A stretch of 64,000 bases of DNA, from NCBI GenBank assembly GCA_938075305.1, contig CALJGV010000036.1, positions 1 to 64,000 on the forward strand, read 5' to 3'. The position numbers were made by a program, and so were the translations under genes. This stretch comes from an uncultured bacterium (GTDB lineage Bacteria; Planctomycetota; UBA1135; GCA-002686595). Position 1 is the stretch's first letter; each line of letters opens with the position of its first letter. Under the pieces are notes generated by a model that was not told the DNA's origin, ran no database searches, and saw nothing but the letters and a program-made list of their open reading frames with translations. Shown here piece by piece: positions 1-9,032 of the stretch.

Positions 1-64
1 GGCCTGATCGGGAATCCAGGAGGCGCTTCGCTTCCACGGGGGCGGGTGTGGGCTTAGAGTCGCC

Positions 65-81
65 GCGGGGAAGCGCCCCGC
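65..81 (+). promoter_or_regulatory. Short GC hairpin just upstream of selD start
   Basis: Inverted repeat GCGGGG (65-70) and CCCCGC (76-81) with a 5-nt loop, ending 7 nt before ATG 89. No clear Shine-Dalgarno sequence lies between it and the start. It could end an upstream transcript or modulate selD initiation; nothing decides between these. Confidence 0.3.
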
Positions 82-88
82 CACCATC

Positions 89-1156
89 ATGTTCAAACGC
101 AACAAGCGACTCACCGACTACGCCGCCTGCGCTGGCTGAGCGGCCAAGATGCCCATGGGGCAGCTCACGCAGGTGCTGCGTGACCTTGATCCGTCGTCCG
201 ATCCTCGACTCATCGTCGGTCCCCAGACCGTCGACGACGCCGGGGTTGTCGTGCTCGGTGAGCGGGACGGGCTCCCCGCGGGGGTTGAGATCGCGCTCGT
301 GCAGACCGTGGATTACTTCCCGCCGGTCCTCGATGACGCGTACCTGTACGGGGCGGTCGCCGCGGCGAACTCGCTCTCGGACGTCTACGCCATGGGGGGG
401 CGCCCGGTGAGCGCGCTCAACCTGGCGGGCTTCCCCAAGGGCTTCAACGAGCAGTGGATCGCCGACATCTTTCGCGGGGGCTTCGAGAAGGTGGCGGAGG
501 CGGGCGCGGTGGTCGCGGGGGGCCACACCGTCGAGGCTCCCGAGCCCCAGTTCGGATTCGCCGTGACGGGGATCGTGGACCGCGCCCACCTCGCGGACAA
601 CGCGGGCGCCAAGCCCGGCGACGTCATCTACCTCACGAAGTCGCTCGGCATGGGCTCCATGACCACGGCGGGTAAGTTCCGCAAGGCGCCGGATGAGGCG
701 GTGCGGTCCGCGGCGCTCCAGATGGCGACCCTGAACAACCGCGCGGCAGAGGCCATGAACGCGGCAGGCTCCAGCGCCTGCACGGATATCACGGGCTTCG
801 GGCTCAACGGCCACGCGAGCAACATCGCCCGCTCCTCGGGCGTCACCATCCGCTTCGAGCTCTCCGCGGTCCCGATCTTCCCGGGCGCCCGGGACCTGGC
901 CGCGAAGGGCGTCGTGTCCGGCGGCGTGAAGCGCGGGAAGTCCGCGCTGGCGGGCGCGGTGCAGGTGGCCGCGGGACTGGACAACGCGCTCGTGGACATC
1001 TCCTACGACGCCGAGACGTCCGGTGGGCTCTTGATCGTCCTCCCCGAGGCCAACGCGGCCCGGCTCGAGGACGAGCTCGCCGGCCGGGACGTCCCGGTGC
1101 ACCGCATCGGCGAGGTCCTCCCGAGGGAGGGTGACTCCCTCGTCCAGCTGGTCTAA
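89..1156 (+). CDS. selD: Selenide, water dikinase, itself a selenoprotein (in-frame UGA at 137-139)
   Basis: SelD makes selenophosphate from selenide and ATP, the selenium donor for selenocysteine and selenouridine. An open frame free of stops begins only at ATG 149, but that start removes the active site. Starting at ATG 89 and reading TGA 137-139 as Sec gives MFKRNKRLTDYAACAGUAAK, with U17 and K20 exactly where E. coli SelD has its essential Cys17 and Lys20. The product is 355 residues, normal for the family. The rest carries the usual AIRS-type ATP-binding features (LSDVYAMGG, GGHTVE, TDITGFG, DAETSGGLL). A hairpin at 160-179 fits a bacterial SECIS. No selA, selB or selC is visible here, so they must lie elsewhere. 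Identity as SelD is certain from sequence; Sec insertion is inferred from frame and alignment. Confidence 0.93.
160..179 (+). promoter_or_regulatory. Candidate bacterial SECIS element of selD
   Basis: Hairpin downstream of the UGA: stem GCAG 160-163 with CTGC 176-179, bulge CT 164-165, upper stem CAC 166-168 with GTG 173-175, apical loop GCAG 169-172. The loop starts with G, a U is bulged on the 5' side, and the loop begins 29 nt after the UGA. These match the general rules for SelB-binding bacterial SECIS elements. The fold is by eye, not computed. Confidence 0.55.
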
Positions 1157-1185
1157 GGGGAGTCGCCTCCCCCTCCCGAACCCCC

Positions 1186-2442
1186 ATGGATCGACCTCGT
1201 CACCGCCTCCCTCTCGGCCTCCTCGTCCTCGCCGCAGCAGCTTGCCAGGGGGCGTCGCCCGGGCAGGACGCCACGGCTTTGGGACCTGAGCCGCTGTCGA
1301 TCCCTGCGGTCCTCAACGGGGACTGGGAGCTCTCCACAGTCTTCCATGGAGACGCCCGGATCAACGGCGTGGCCTGCGGGGAGCTCGACCCCTCCGCGCC
1401 GGGCGACGAGATTGTCGCCGTGGATCGGCGCGGCGCGGTCCGCGCGTTCCGTCGTGCTGGAGAGGGCTTCGAGCCCATGGATCTAGGGCCCGCGGCCTCC
1501 GAGAACATGGGCGAGCTCGTCCAGGTGATCTGCGCCGACCTCGTGCCCTCTGCGCCCGGCGACGAGATCGTGGCCGTGGGCATGTTCGAGGGGGGAGAGG
1601 ATGACGGCGGACGCGGGATCGTGCGCGTCTTCGCGCGCCACCCCATGGCCGGCGGTGAGTGGGTGGAAGCGCGGCTGGTAACGCCGGCCCTCGTGCACGC
1701 CCTCGCTGCGGGTGACCTGGATCCGGCCCGCCCTGGGCTGGAGCTGGTCGTCGCGGGGTACTTCGGGGCGGCACGCCTGCTGGGCATGATCGCGACCGAC
1801 CAGTGGCTCGCCGTCGAGGACCTCTCCGCACCCCACGGCCTCGAGCACCAGGGCAACGCCAAGGGCGCCTGTCTCACGGCGGGGGGCTTCGCCCTCGCCT
1901 GCGACGACGGGGGGCTGGTCGAGTTCAACCGGGGCGAGGGCGGCCGCCTCGGGCAAGTCCGGCGCGTTGACCTTGGTGAGCCCCTGGCGCGCATCGCCCC
2001 CTTCCCGGGGGACGGGGTCGTCGTGTGCGACAACGGCGGTCTGCTGAGGGTGATCGAGCGAGACGGGAACGGCCGCCTCAAGGGGCCCGTCACGGTCCTG
2101 GAGCGCGCGGACAATCGCCTGCGGGGCGCTGTCGTGGCGGACCTCCTCCCGGACGACAGCGGCGTCGAGGTGGCCACCGCGGGCTACGACGGGGTCATCC
2201 GGGTGGTCATGCTCGAGAACATGGAGGTCCGCTCCGTGGACCACCCCGATCGTGCGGCACGCCCGATGTGGATGAGCTCGAAGCGCGCCGTGGCACGGGA
2301 CTCCGCCAAGCTACACCACCTTGCAACGGGCGAGATCGAGGGGCTCGGCCTGTGCCTGGTGAGCTGCGGGTACTCGGGCAGCGTGCTCGTGATCAGCCGT
2401 GTCGCGGCGCGTGGTGAACCGCTGGCCCCCCGCGAGCGGTGA
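1186..2442 (+). CDS. Secreted lipoprotein with FG-GAP/VCBS-like beta-propeller repeats
   Basis: The 418-residue protein begins with a lipoprotein-type signal (hydrophobic LGLLVLAAAA, candidate acylated Cys20). The mature part has at least four repeats of the form xxDLxPxxPGDEIVAVxxxGxVRVF (about residues 63-90, 110-150, 170-200 and 310-340), resembling FG-GAP/VCBS propeller blades. I see no catalytic motif, so a structural or binding role on the cell surface is likely. Its stop overlaps the start of the following glycerophosphodiester phosphodiesterase (GTGA), so the two are translationally coupled and may act on the same envelope substrate. It begins 29 nt after selD, but no functional link to selenium is evident. 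Confidence 0.75.
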   Translation: MDRPRHRLPLGLLVLAAAACQGASPGQDATALGPEPLSIPAVLNGDWELSTVFHGDARINGVACGELDPSAPGDEIVAVDRRGAVRAFRRAGEGFEPMDLGPAASENMGELVQVICADLVPSAPGDEIVAVGMFEGGEDDGGRGIVRVFARHPMAGGEWVEARLVTPALVHALAAGDLDPARPGLELVVAGYFGAARLLGMIATDQWLAVEDLSAPHGLEHQGNAKGACLTAGGFALACDDGGLVEFNRGEGGRLGQVRRVDLGEPLARIAPFPGDGVVVCDNGGLLRVIERDGNGRLKGPVTVLERADNRLRGAVVADLLPDDSGVEVATAGYDGVIRVVMLENMEVRSVDHPDRAARPMWMSSKRAVARDSAKLHHLATGEIEGLGLCLVSCGYSGSVLVISRVAARGEPLAPRER

Positions 2443-4004
2443 CGGGCGGGGCCTCCCATGGGCCGGCCTCTCCCCGGCGTGACGTCTACGAGGGGCTCTC
2501 GAGCCTCGACGTCTGCGGCGCTCACCTGACGGGGCCGCCGCTGTTGCTCGGCCACCGGGGCGCACCGCGGGAGGCGCCAGAGAACACCCTGGCGGCGCTC
2601 CGTCGCGCACTCGAGGCGGGGATGGACGGCGTGGAGTACGACGTGAGAGCCTGCGGGAGCGGTGACCTGGTGCTCTTCCACGACGCCCGGCTCGAGCGCA
2701 CCACCGACCACCGCGGGGCGCTCGCCGAGCTGGACCTCCGCGACCTGTTCAGCGTGGACGCGGGGGGGTGGTTCTCGAAGCGCTTCGCGGGCGAGCCCGT
2801 CCCGCTCCTCGATGAGGCCCTCGGGATCACCGCGGAGGCGCGGGCCTCGGAGCCGCCGTTTCACATGATCGAACTCAAGGAGCCCGGGCTGGTGGCTCGC
2901 CTCACGGAGCAGCTCGCCGAGCGCCGCCCGCCGGTCCCCTGCCGCGTCGCTAGCTTTCGGAGGGACGTGGTCCTCGATGCGCGGGACGCCGGGCTCTCCA
3001 CGATGCTGCTCGGCGTCTCCGCCACCGAGGACGACCGGCGCTTCGTCCGGGACGAGCGGATCGACGCCTATTCGGTGGGCCCCCGTGGCTGGAGGAGCGA
3101 GGCGGGCAGCGCCGACTGGTCCTTCACGGAGCGCTGGGCCTGGGCCATCGACGACCCCGACGAGCTGCTCGAGCTCTGCCGGCAGCCGCTCTTCGGGCTC
3201 AACTCCAACGAGCCTCACCGGGCGCTCGCCGCCCGGGCCCTGGCTCGGATGCTCCCCGGCTCGACTGCCCCCTACCCCGTCCGGGCGCCGGAGCTATTCA
3301 TCGAGCCGGAGACCCTGGAGGACCGCGCCCGGGGTGAGTGGTTCGGAGACTGGACCAGCGCCGTGATCGTGGCCAACCCCTTTCCCTTCCCCGTGGAGGC
3401 GCGCGCGTCTGCGTTCGTCCCGCACGGGGCCTTCGAGATCGAGGGGCTCCCCAGGGTGCTGGAACTCGAGGCCGAGGAGGAGCGGTCCGTGGAGTTCCGG
3501 ATCCGCGGTGGCGCCCGTGTCCCCGGCCCCGACCCGCTCCTCGGCGTGCTCTACAGCTGGCGAGAAGGGCTCTCGGTGGATGGAGAGATCCGCCCCGGCG
3601 GGAGCCTGCTGTTCGACGCGCCCCTCGTGCGACGGCGCGCCGCCACCGCGGATGGCCTGGCGCGGCGGCTGGAGCTCCTCGCCGAGCGGCCGGGCGATGC
3701 GCCGGCTTCGATCACGGCCCGACGTGCGGGGGGAGACATGGTCCTCAGCATCGAGAATCCTGGGGGCCTCACGGACGCCCACCTCGTGGCGCGCCTCGGG
3801 TTGGAGGTGGCGCGCGGCGGCGGCGGGCTGCGGTTGCGGCTCCCCGAGCGCTTCGACGATGTCCCCCTGGGCGTCGAGTTCTCATGCGGGATCGAGGGCC
3901 TCGGCCCGGACGGTGAGCGACGCCTCCGGCGCTGGGCGGGTGGTCTGCCGGCCGGGCTCGGGCACGGCGCCCCGGGCCTCTTGATCCCCCTCGCGCGGGG
4001 CTAG
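2439..4004 (+). CDS. Glycerophosphodiester phosphodiesterase with extra C-terminal domain
   Basis: GDPD enzymes hydrolyse glycerophosphodiesters to glycerol 3-phosphate and an alcohol. The TIM-barrel signatures are present: HRGAP (39-43) with ENT (48-50), GVEYDV with metal ligand E66, HD (81-82), and ELKEP further on. The catalytic domain occupies about residues 33-285. The remaining ~230 residues do not belong to the usual ~250-residue enzyme; they look beta-rich (ANPFPFPVEARASAFVPHGA and later) and I do not recognise them. The GTG start overlaps the upstream lipoprotein stop by 4 bp. No obvious signal peptide is seen, so location is uncertain. Enzyme family is sure; the role of the C-terminal half is unknown. 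Confidence 0.88.
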   Translation: MTGGASHGPASPRRDVYEGLSSLDVCGAHLTGPPLLLGHRGAPREAPENTLAALRRALEAGMDGVEYDVRACGSGDLVLFHDARLERTTDHRGALAELDLRDLFSVDAGGWFSKRFAGEPVPLLDEALGITAEARASEPPFHMIELKEPGLVARLTEQLAERRPPVPCRVASFRRDVVLDARDAGLSTMLLGVSATEDDRRFVRDERIDAYSVGPRGWRSEAGSADWSFTERWAWAIDDPDELLELCRQPLFGLNSNEPHRALAARALARMLPGSTAPYPVRAPELFIEPETLEDRARGEWFGDWTSAVIVANPFPFPVEARASAFVPHGAFEIEGLPRVLELEAEEERSVEFRIRGGARVPGPDPLLGVLYSWREGLSVDGEIRPGGSLLFDAPLVRRRAATADGLARRLELLAERPGDAPASITARRAGGDMVLSIENPGGLTDAHLVARLGLEVARGGGGLRLRLPERFDDVPLGVEFSCGIEGLGPDGERRLRRWAGGLPAGLGHGAPGLLIPLARG

Positions 4005-4213
4005 CGACCCAGGGGAGCGTCCCGAAGTGGGTCGAGAGTGACCCGCTTCGGCGCAACCCTTCCCGGGGCCCGGGCTCCGGTCGTCTTCTGCTCTCCCTTC
4101 GAGGGCAGTCCTGTCGACGTTCCTTGACGCCATGGGGCGCCCCGGCGGCCCAGGGCCACGGGCCAGGGGGAGACCTGGCCGGCCAGCAGGATCCAGTGAG
4201 AGAGGGCGAAGGG

Positions 4214-4507
4214 ATGAATGAGAGTCAACGAGCGATGCACCGGCTCATCGAGGAGGTGGTCTCGCTGTCCGAGAGCACCAGGTTCCTCGCGGGGAGCGGA
4301 GACTATCGCGTGGAGGCGCTGCGGGTCGTCCGCGGCTGCGCGAGCGCCGTCCTCGGCGCCGTCGACCACCTCGAGGGTGCCATGGGCGGCGAGAGCGATG
4401 AGGTGATCAGCCACCCGCGCAAGAGCGCGGAGGTGGTCATCAGCGCAGGCCCCGCGGCGCCGGTGGGGGCCCCGGTGGAGGGGCTGGGCGACCTCTTCGG
4501 GGACTAG
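4214..4507 (+). CDS. Small protein of unknown function
   Basis: A 97-residue protein if translation starts at ATG 4214 (MNESQRAMHRL). The first half is predicted helical with regularly spaced hydrophobic residues; the tail is Gly/Ala/Pro-rich and ends GLGDLFGD. No family recognised. The frame stays open 90 nt further upstream, but the upstream residues are low-complexity Gly/Pro-rich, so the later start is preferred. It converges on the flavoprotein gene ending at 4534, with 26 nt between them. Moderate confidence that it is real. Confidence 0.5.
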   Translation: MNESQRAMHRLIEEVVSLSESTRFLAGSGDYRVEALRVVRGCASAVLGAVDHLEGAMGGESDEVISHPRKSAEVVISAGPAAPVGAPVEGLGDLFGD

Positions 4508-4533
4508 CGCCAGGGCGGTCGCCCGAGCGGAGC

Positions 4534-6057
4534 TCAGTCGGCGGTGACCATCGCCGCCAGCTTGGCGTCGATCTTGTTGGCGGTGATCGCGCCGTAGTTG
4601 GCGGCGCCGAGCCAGCCGCTCATGATGATCCCCACCGAGCCCGCGTGGTAGAGCCCCTCGACCTGGTCGGAGAGGTTCATGGAGTAGGGCAGGCCCTCGA
4701 ACTTGGTCCCGAAGGAGGTCCCGGTGGGGGCCTCGGTGTAGAACTCGAAGCTCCGCGGCGTGGCGGCCTCCGCGTGCTCGATCTTGGCCGCGGTGCCCGG
4801 CACCCGGCGCTCGATGTCCGCGATGGTCTCCTCGACCATCCGCTGCTTGTTCGCCTCGTATGCGGCGTCGTCCATCGCCGCCCAGTCTTCGTAGAGCGCG
4901 TTGGTGCTCGACACGATGACGTACCGATCCGGTCGCCCCTTCTCGGCGTCCTGGGGTCGCCCCTTGGGGTAGTAGAAGCTGAAGGTGCGGCTCTCCCCGT
5001 GCAGGTCGCAGAGCGCGGCGCTGTCGAAGGTGGGGCGCGTCGAGGTGAAGAAGAGGTCGGAGATCCAGGGCAGGGTCTCTCCCTGCCGCAGGCCCATGTA
5101 GACCTGGCAGCTGGAGGTGTTCAGCCGGACGTCCCGGAGGCCCGCGAGCCACTTGGCGTCGAAGTGCTCCTCCCCGACGAGCTGCTCGGCGGTGGCCTTC
5201 ACGTTCGCGTTGGAGAGCACGATGTCCGCCGAGATGGCGCGGTCGCCCACGCGCACGCCCTTTACGGTGCCGCCTTCCACGAGGATCTCATCCACGCGGA
5301 CGCGGCTGAACATGTCCACGTCGTTGGACGCGAGCACCCCGCGCATGTCCTTGATGAGGCCGTCGGTCCCGCCGGTGAAGGTGTAGACGCCCTTGGACAT
5401 GAAGTTGGAGAAGACGATCCCGTAGCTGATGGCGGGGTCATCGAGGCTCGACCCGTTGGCGTAGGTGATCGGCTCCATGAGGAGCCGGTGCACGTCATTG
5501 CGGCCCGGGAAGTACTCCTCGAACAACTCGCCAGTCGTGCGTGTGTCGTTGTCGTAGTAGTTCATCCGACGGAGGTCGTCGTAGAACCCCTCGACCACCG
5601 ATTGCTCGCACCCCAGGACGCTCACCAGCTTGTCCGTGAAGTCGTCCCGCGTGAACTCGGTGTCGAAGCTGAACTGCGGGTTGTCGAAGCGGATGCCGTC
5701 CAGCTGGACGATCTTGTCCGCGACGTGCTGCCCCCAGTACTTGCGGCAGGTCTTCTTCATGCCGAAGGGGAAGCCGTGCAGCGAGATGTCGAAGACGTGC
5801 CCGCCCTTGCGCTTGAACCAGGTGGCGAGGCCGCCGTAGTTGTAGTGCTGCTCCAGCACGGCGACGGAGTGACCGTTCCGGGCGAGGATGTTCGCCGCCG
5901 TCAGGCCGCCGAGCCCCGAGCCGATGACCACCACGTCGTAGTGGTCCTTGGCGCCCTTGAGGGGGTCGCTGGTCTGGGGGCGCTTGCCGTCGCGGCTCCC
6001 CGCGAAGAACTTCTTTTGGCGGGGGGCGGAGGTGGGCGTGCTGCTGGTGTCGGTCAT
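4534..6057 (-). CDS. CrtI/retinol-saturase-like FAD oxidoreductase (distal gene of KS-ACP cassette)
   Basis: 507 residues. After a ~38-residue polar leader comes a dinucleotide-binding motif, DVVVIGSGLGGLTAA (41-55), then LEQHYNYGG, as in phytoene desaturase, carotenoid isomerase and retinol saturase enzymes, which add, move or remove C=C bonds in polyunsaturated chains with FAD. The C-terminal FAD motif GLYHAGSVGIIMSGWLGAANYG is also present. Its ATG 6057 overlaps the stop of the upstream flavoprotein (ATGA). It is the last gene of the cassette regulator-KS-ACP-flavoprotein-flavoprotein. The substrate is more likely an ACP-bound or lipid acyl chain than a carotenoid, because no phytoene synthase or other crt gene is nearby; that is inference. 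Confidence 0.85.
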   Translation of the reverse strand: MTDTSSTPTSAPRQKKFFAGSRDGKRPQTSDPLKGAKDHYDVVVIGSGLGGLTAANILARNGHSVAVLEQHYNYGGLATWFKRKGGHVFDISLHGFPFGMKKTCRKYWGQHVADKIVQLDGIRFDNPQFSFDTEFTRDDFTDKLVSVLGCEQSVVEGFYDDLRRMNYYDNDTRTTGELFEEYFPGRNDVHRLLMEPITYANGSSLDDPAISYGIVFSNFMSKGVYTFTGGTDGLIKDMRGVLASNDVDMFSRVRVDEILVEGGTVKGVRVGDRAISADIVLSNANVKATAEQLVGEEHFDAKWLAGLRDVRLNTSSCQVYMGLRQGETLPWISDLFFTSTRPTFDSAALCDLHGESRTFSFYYPKGRPQDAEKGRPDRYVIVSSTNALYEDWAAMDDAAYEANKQRMVEETIADIERRVPGTAAKIEHAEAATPRSFEFYTEAPTGTSFGTKFEGLPYSMNLSDQVEGLYHAGSVGIIMSGWLGAANYGAITANKIDAKLAAMVTAD

Positions 6058-7454
6058 GACGTGGAGGCGAGGGCGTGCTGGTTGGCCATGGCGATCCCCG
6101 ACAGCATCGCGCCGACGATGCCGAGGTAGCCCTGATCGGTGCCGCAGAGGAAGAGGCCGTCCACCGCGGTCCTCCCGCTGCGCTGCTTGCGTGTGGAGCC
6201 GTAGACGGCGCCGCCGAGGTGCCCGGTGAACTTCTCGATGGTCCGGGGCGTGAACCCGTCCACGTACACCGAGTGAGGGCGCACGTCGAAGGCGAACGGA
6301 GCGGCGACCCCGTGGGCCTCCCCCCAGATCCGGTCCTTGGCGCTCGTGTAGGCGTCCTCGTTCAGCGAAGTCCACTCATCGTGGCGTGCCAGGAGGGTGA
6401 GGCGGAGCATGCCCTCGGGGAGGGGCTCCTTGGAGGCGTAATTGTCCGGGCAGCAGATGACTCCGCTGCGCAGGTCCACGAGCTGCCCGGGCTCGGGCGG
6501 TCCGTAGACGAGGCGGTCCTCGGTGTTGAAGAACACGATGGTGTCGTCGTGCCCGAGGTCCCTGGGGCGCTGATCCAGGACGGTCAGGTACTCCACGAAG
6601 GAGAGCGGCCCAATGTCAGACTCCTGGGTGGTGTCCGCCTCCTCGGTGAGGCGCATGGTCTCCACGAAGCCCGCGCTGGAGATGACCACGTCCGCGAGCA
6701 GCTCGGTGCCGTCGTCGAGGACCACGCCGCGCACCCCGTCCGGCCCGTGGAGGATCCGCTGGACCCCAGCGCGCATACGCAGCTCCCCGCCGAGCTCCTT
6801 GTAGCGGTTCCGGAGCAAGTCGAGCACGCGCCGGACGCCCCCGTCGGGACGCGCGAAGCCCTCCTCGTAGAGGCTCTTGAAGAGGATGATGAACGAGGAC
6901 CACTCGACGTCGTCGGGGGTCGGGCTCCCGTAGTAAAGCAGTGGGAGGAGCAACATCTCCACCAGCGTCTGGTCCCTCAGGTAGGGCGCCAGCTCGGCCC
7001 GTGCCATCCGCGGAGGGCCGGACTCATCGGAGAGGTCGGGGTAGCCAGCGATGTCCCGGACCAACCGGTCGAACCCATCGATGTCGCCGGGGAACTTCTC
7101 GGCCACCTCCGAGCGCAGGAGCTCGAAGTCGTTGTTCCAGCGCAGGGACACCCCCGGGAAGTCGACCCGGCTGCCGCTCTGCTCACCGAGCTCGAGGGCG
7201 TCGTAGGGGATCCTCAGCTGGCGGAGGATCCGCGTCAGGGGCCGACCCTTCGTCCCCTTGGGCACGAAGTTGGTCAGCGCGTGCAGACCGACGTCGAAGC
7301 GCCGCCCCTTCTGCTTGTAGAAGGAGTTGAGACCGCCCCAGAGGTAGTGGCGGTCGAGGACGATGACTCGCTGGTCGAACTGCGCCAGGCGGATGCCGGC
7401 CGCGAGGCCGCTCATCCCCGCGCCGATGACGATGGTGTCGTACTTCTCGGTCAC
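6054..7454 (-). CDS. CrtI/retinol-saturase-like FAD oxidoreductase (proximal)
   Basis: 466 residues with N-terminal Rossmann motif DTIVIGAGMSGLAAGIRLA (about 6-24), LDRHYLWGGLNSFYKQKGRRFDVGLHALT, and a C-terminal GLFLCGTDQGYLGIVGAMLSG motif typical of phytoene-desaturase-like flavoproteins. It is clearly related to, but well diverged from, the following gene, suggesting an old duplication and successive reactions on one substrate. It lies 25 nt after the ACP stop and overlaps the next gene by 4 bp. Such pairs beside FabF-like synthases occur in clusters proposed for ladderane or polyene lipids; the reaction here is unknown. Confidence 0.85.
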   Translation of the reverse strand: MTEKYDTIVIGAGMSGLAAGIRLAQFDQRVIVLDRHYLWGGLNSFYKQKGRRFDVGLHALTNFVPKGTKGRPLTRILRQLRIPYDALELGEQSGSRVDFPGVSLRWNNDFELLRSEVAEKFPGDIDGFDRLVRDIAGYPDLSDESGPPRMARAELAPYLRDQTLVEMLLLPLLYYGSPTPDDVEWSSFIILFKSLYEEGFARPDGGVRRVLDLLRNRYKELGGELRMRAGVQRILHGPDGVRGVVLDDGTELLADVVISSAGFVETMRLTEEADTTQESDIGPLSFVEYLTVLDQRPRDLGHDDTIVFFNTEDRLVYGPPEPGQLVDLRSGVICCPDNYASKEPLPEGMLRLTLLARHDEWTSLNEDAYTSAKDRIWGEAHGVAAPFAFDVRPHSVYVDGFTPRTIEKFTGHLGGAVYGSTRKQRSGRTAVDGLFLCGTDQGYLGIVGAMLSGIAMANQHALASTS

Positions 7455-7479
7455 GGGAATGGGGCGGATCGGCCTCGGA

Positions 7480-7752
<273 letters not shown>

Positions 7753-7781
7753 TGGAGGGGGTGGGAAGGAGTAGTTGTGGA

Positions 7782-9032
7782 TCAGTTGGTCTCGGGCCGC
7801 TTCACGACGAGGGCACTGTTGATGCCCAGCATCCCGAAGCTGAGGTTGAGGATGGTCTCGACGCCGCCGGTCTGGCGGGGCTCGTTGATCACGAGGCCTC
7901 GGACCTCGCACTCGGGGTCGAGGTTGTCGACGTTGATCGTGGGGTGGACGACGCCGTCCAAGAGGGAGGGGAGGTTGCCCGCGAGCTCGAGGGAACCAGC
8001 GGCGCCCATCGTGTGCCCGATGTAGCTCTTGGTGTTGTTGATGTTCGTGGACGCAGAGTCGCCGAACACCTCGCGGACCGCGCCGGACTCCTGGATGTCG
8101 CCCTGGGGCGTGGAGGTGGCGTGGGTGCTGACGATGTGGATGTCGTCGGGAGCCATGCCGGCGCGGTCGAGTGCGCCGCGCATGCACTGGTTCTGGCGCT
8201 CGGGCAGGGGCAGCACGAAGTCCGCCGCGTCCGAGTTCACGTGCCAGCCAGCCAGCTCGCAGATGATGTTCGCGCCGCGCTTCACCGCGTCGTCATAACG
8301 CTCGAGGACGTACAGGCAGCCGCCCTCGCTGACGACGATGCCGTTGCGGTCACGGTCGAAGGGGCGGCTGACCTTGGCGGGGTCAACGTTCTCGCCGAGG
8401 GCGCCCTCCGCCTTGAAGCTGGCGAAGATGCCAAAGGTGTGGATCGACTCGGAGACGCCTCCCGCGATGGCCACATCGACCTCGCCGAGCTGCAGCATCT
8501 GGGCGCCCTGGATGATGCCCAGGTTGCCGCCGGCGCACGCCCCGCCGATGGCGTAGTGGGGGCCGGTGATGCCCATGTTGAGGGTCACCTCGCCAGCGGG
8601 GTTGTTCGCGACCGTCCGGGGGTTGTGGTGGTGCGACCAGTACGAGGTGTCGTAGTCGTACTTGCTGATCTCGTAGATCTGCTGCTCGGTCTCCACGTTC
8701 CCGTGCTCGGTCGTGCCGACGTAGACGCCGACGTTGTGCTTCCCGACGGCGTCCAGGTCGATGCCGGCGCTCAGCACGGCCTCGTTGGCGCAGTAGATCG
8801 CGACCGAGCCCGCGCGGGTGCCGCGGCGGAGCGTCTTGCGGCTCTGGTGGCGCTGGTTATCGAAGTCACACTGCCCGGCGACGGTCTCACCGAAGTAGCG
8901 GATCTCGTAGGGAGAGACCCCTGAGACCCCTGCGAGCAGGTTCTTGCGGTAGGTCTCGAGATCGTTGCCGTTCGGGCTCGTGAGACCGACGCCGGTGATC
9001 ACGATGCGAGGCTTGTTGGAGTGGTCAGGCAC
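7782..9032 (-). CDS. FabF-type beta-ketoacyl-ACP synthase
   Basis: 416 residues from GTG 9032. Condenses acyl and malonyl-ACP. The thiolase-fold catalytic set is complete: Cys166 in GGACAGGN, His304 in STHATSTPQGD, Lys335 and His340 in NTKSYIGHTMGAAG. GTG 9032 is favoured because it is preceded by AGAGGAAG about 7 nt away, and the protein then starts MPDHSNKPRIVITGVG as FabF proteins do; it overlaps the regulator stop by 8 bp. The cysteine neighbourhood (ACAGGN) differs from the usual ACATGA/ACASS, suggesting a specialised rather than housekeeping synthase. Followed by its own ACP. Confidence 0.92.
   Translation of the reverse strand: MPDHSNKPRIVITGVGLTSPNGNDLETYRKNLLAGVSGVSPYEIRYFGETVAGQCDFDNQRHQSRKTLRRGTRAGSVAIYCANEAVLSAGIDLDAVGKHNVGVYVGTTEHGNVETEQQIYEISKYDYDTSYWSHHHNPRTVANNPAGEVTLNMGITGPHYAIGGACAGGNLGIIQGAQMLQLGEVDVAIAGGVSESIHTFGIFASFKAEGALGENVDPAKVSRPFDRDRNGIVVSEGGCLYVLERYDDAVKRGANIICELAGWHVNSDAADFVLPLPERQNQCMRGALDRAGMAPDDIHIVSTHATSTPQGDIQESGAVREVFGDSASTNINNTKSYIGHTMGAAGSLELAGNLPSLLDGVVHPTINVDNLDPECEVRGLVINEPRQTGGVETILNLSFGMLGINSALVVKRPETN

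Noticed and set aside
1..60. Possible remnant of a tRNA-Sec gene ahead of selD (CTTCGCTTCC near 25-36)
   Set aside because: No T-loop consensus, no CCA and no acceptable acceptor pairing could be found within the window edge.
4534..7454. Carotenoid biosynthesis genes (crtI pair)
   Set aside because: No crtB, crtE or cyclase nearby, and the operon partners are a ketosynthase and an ACP.
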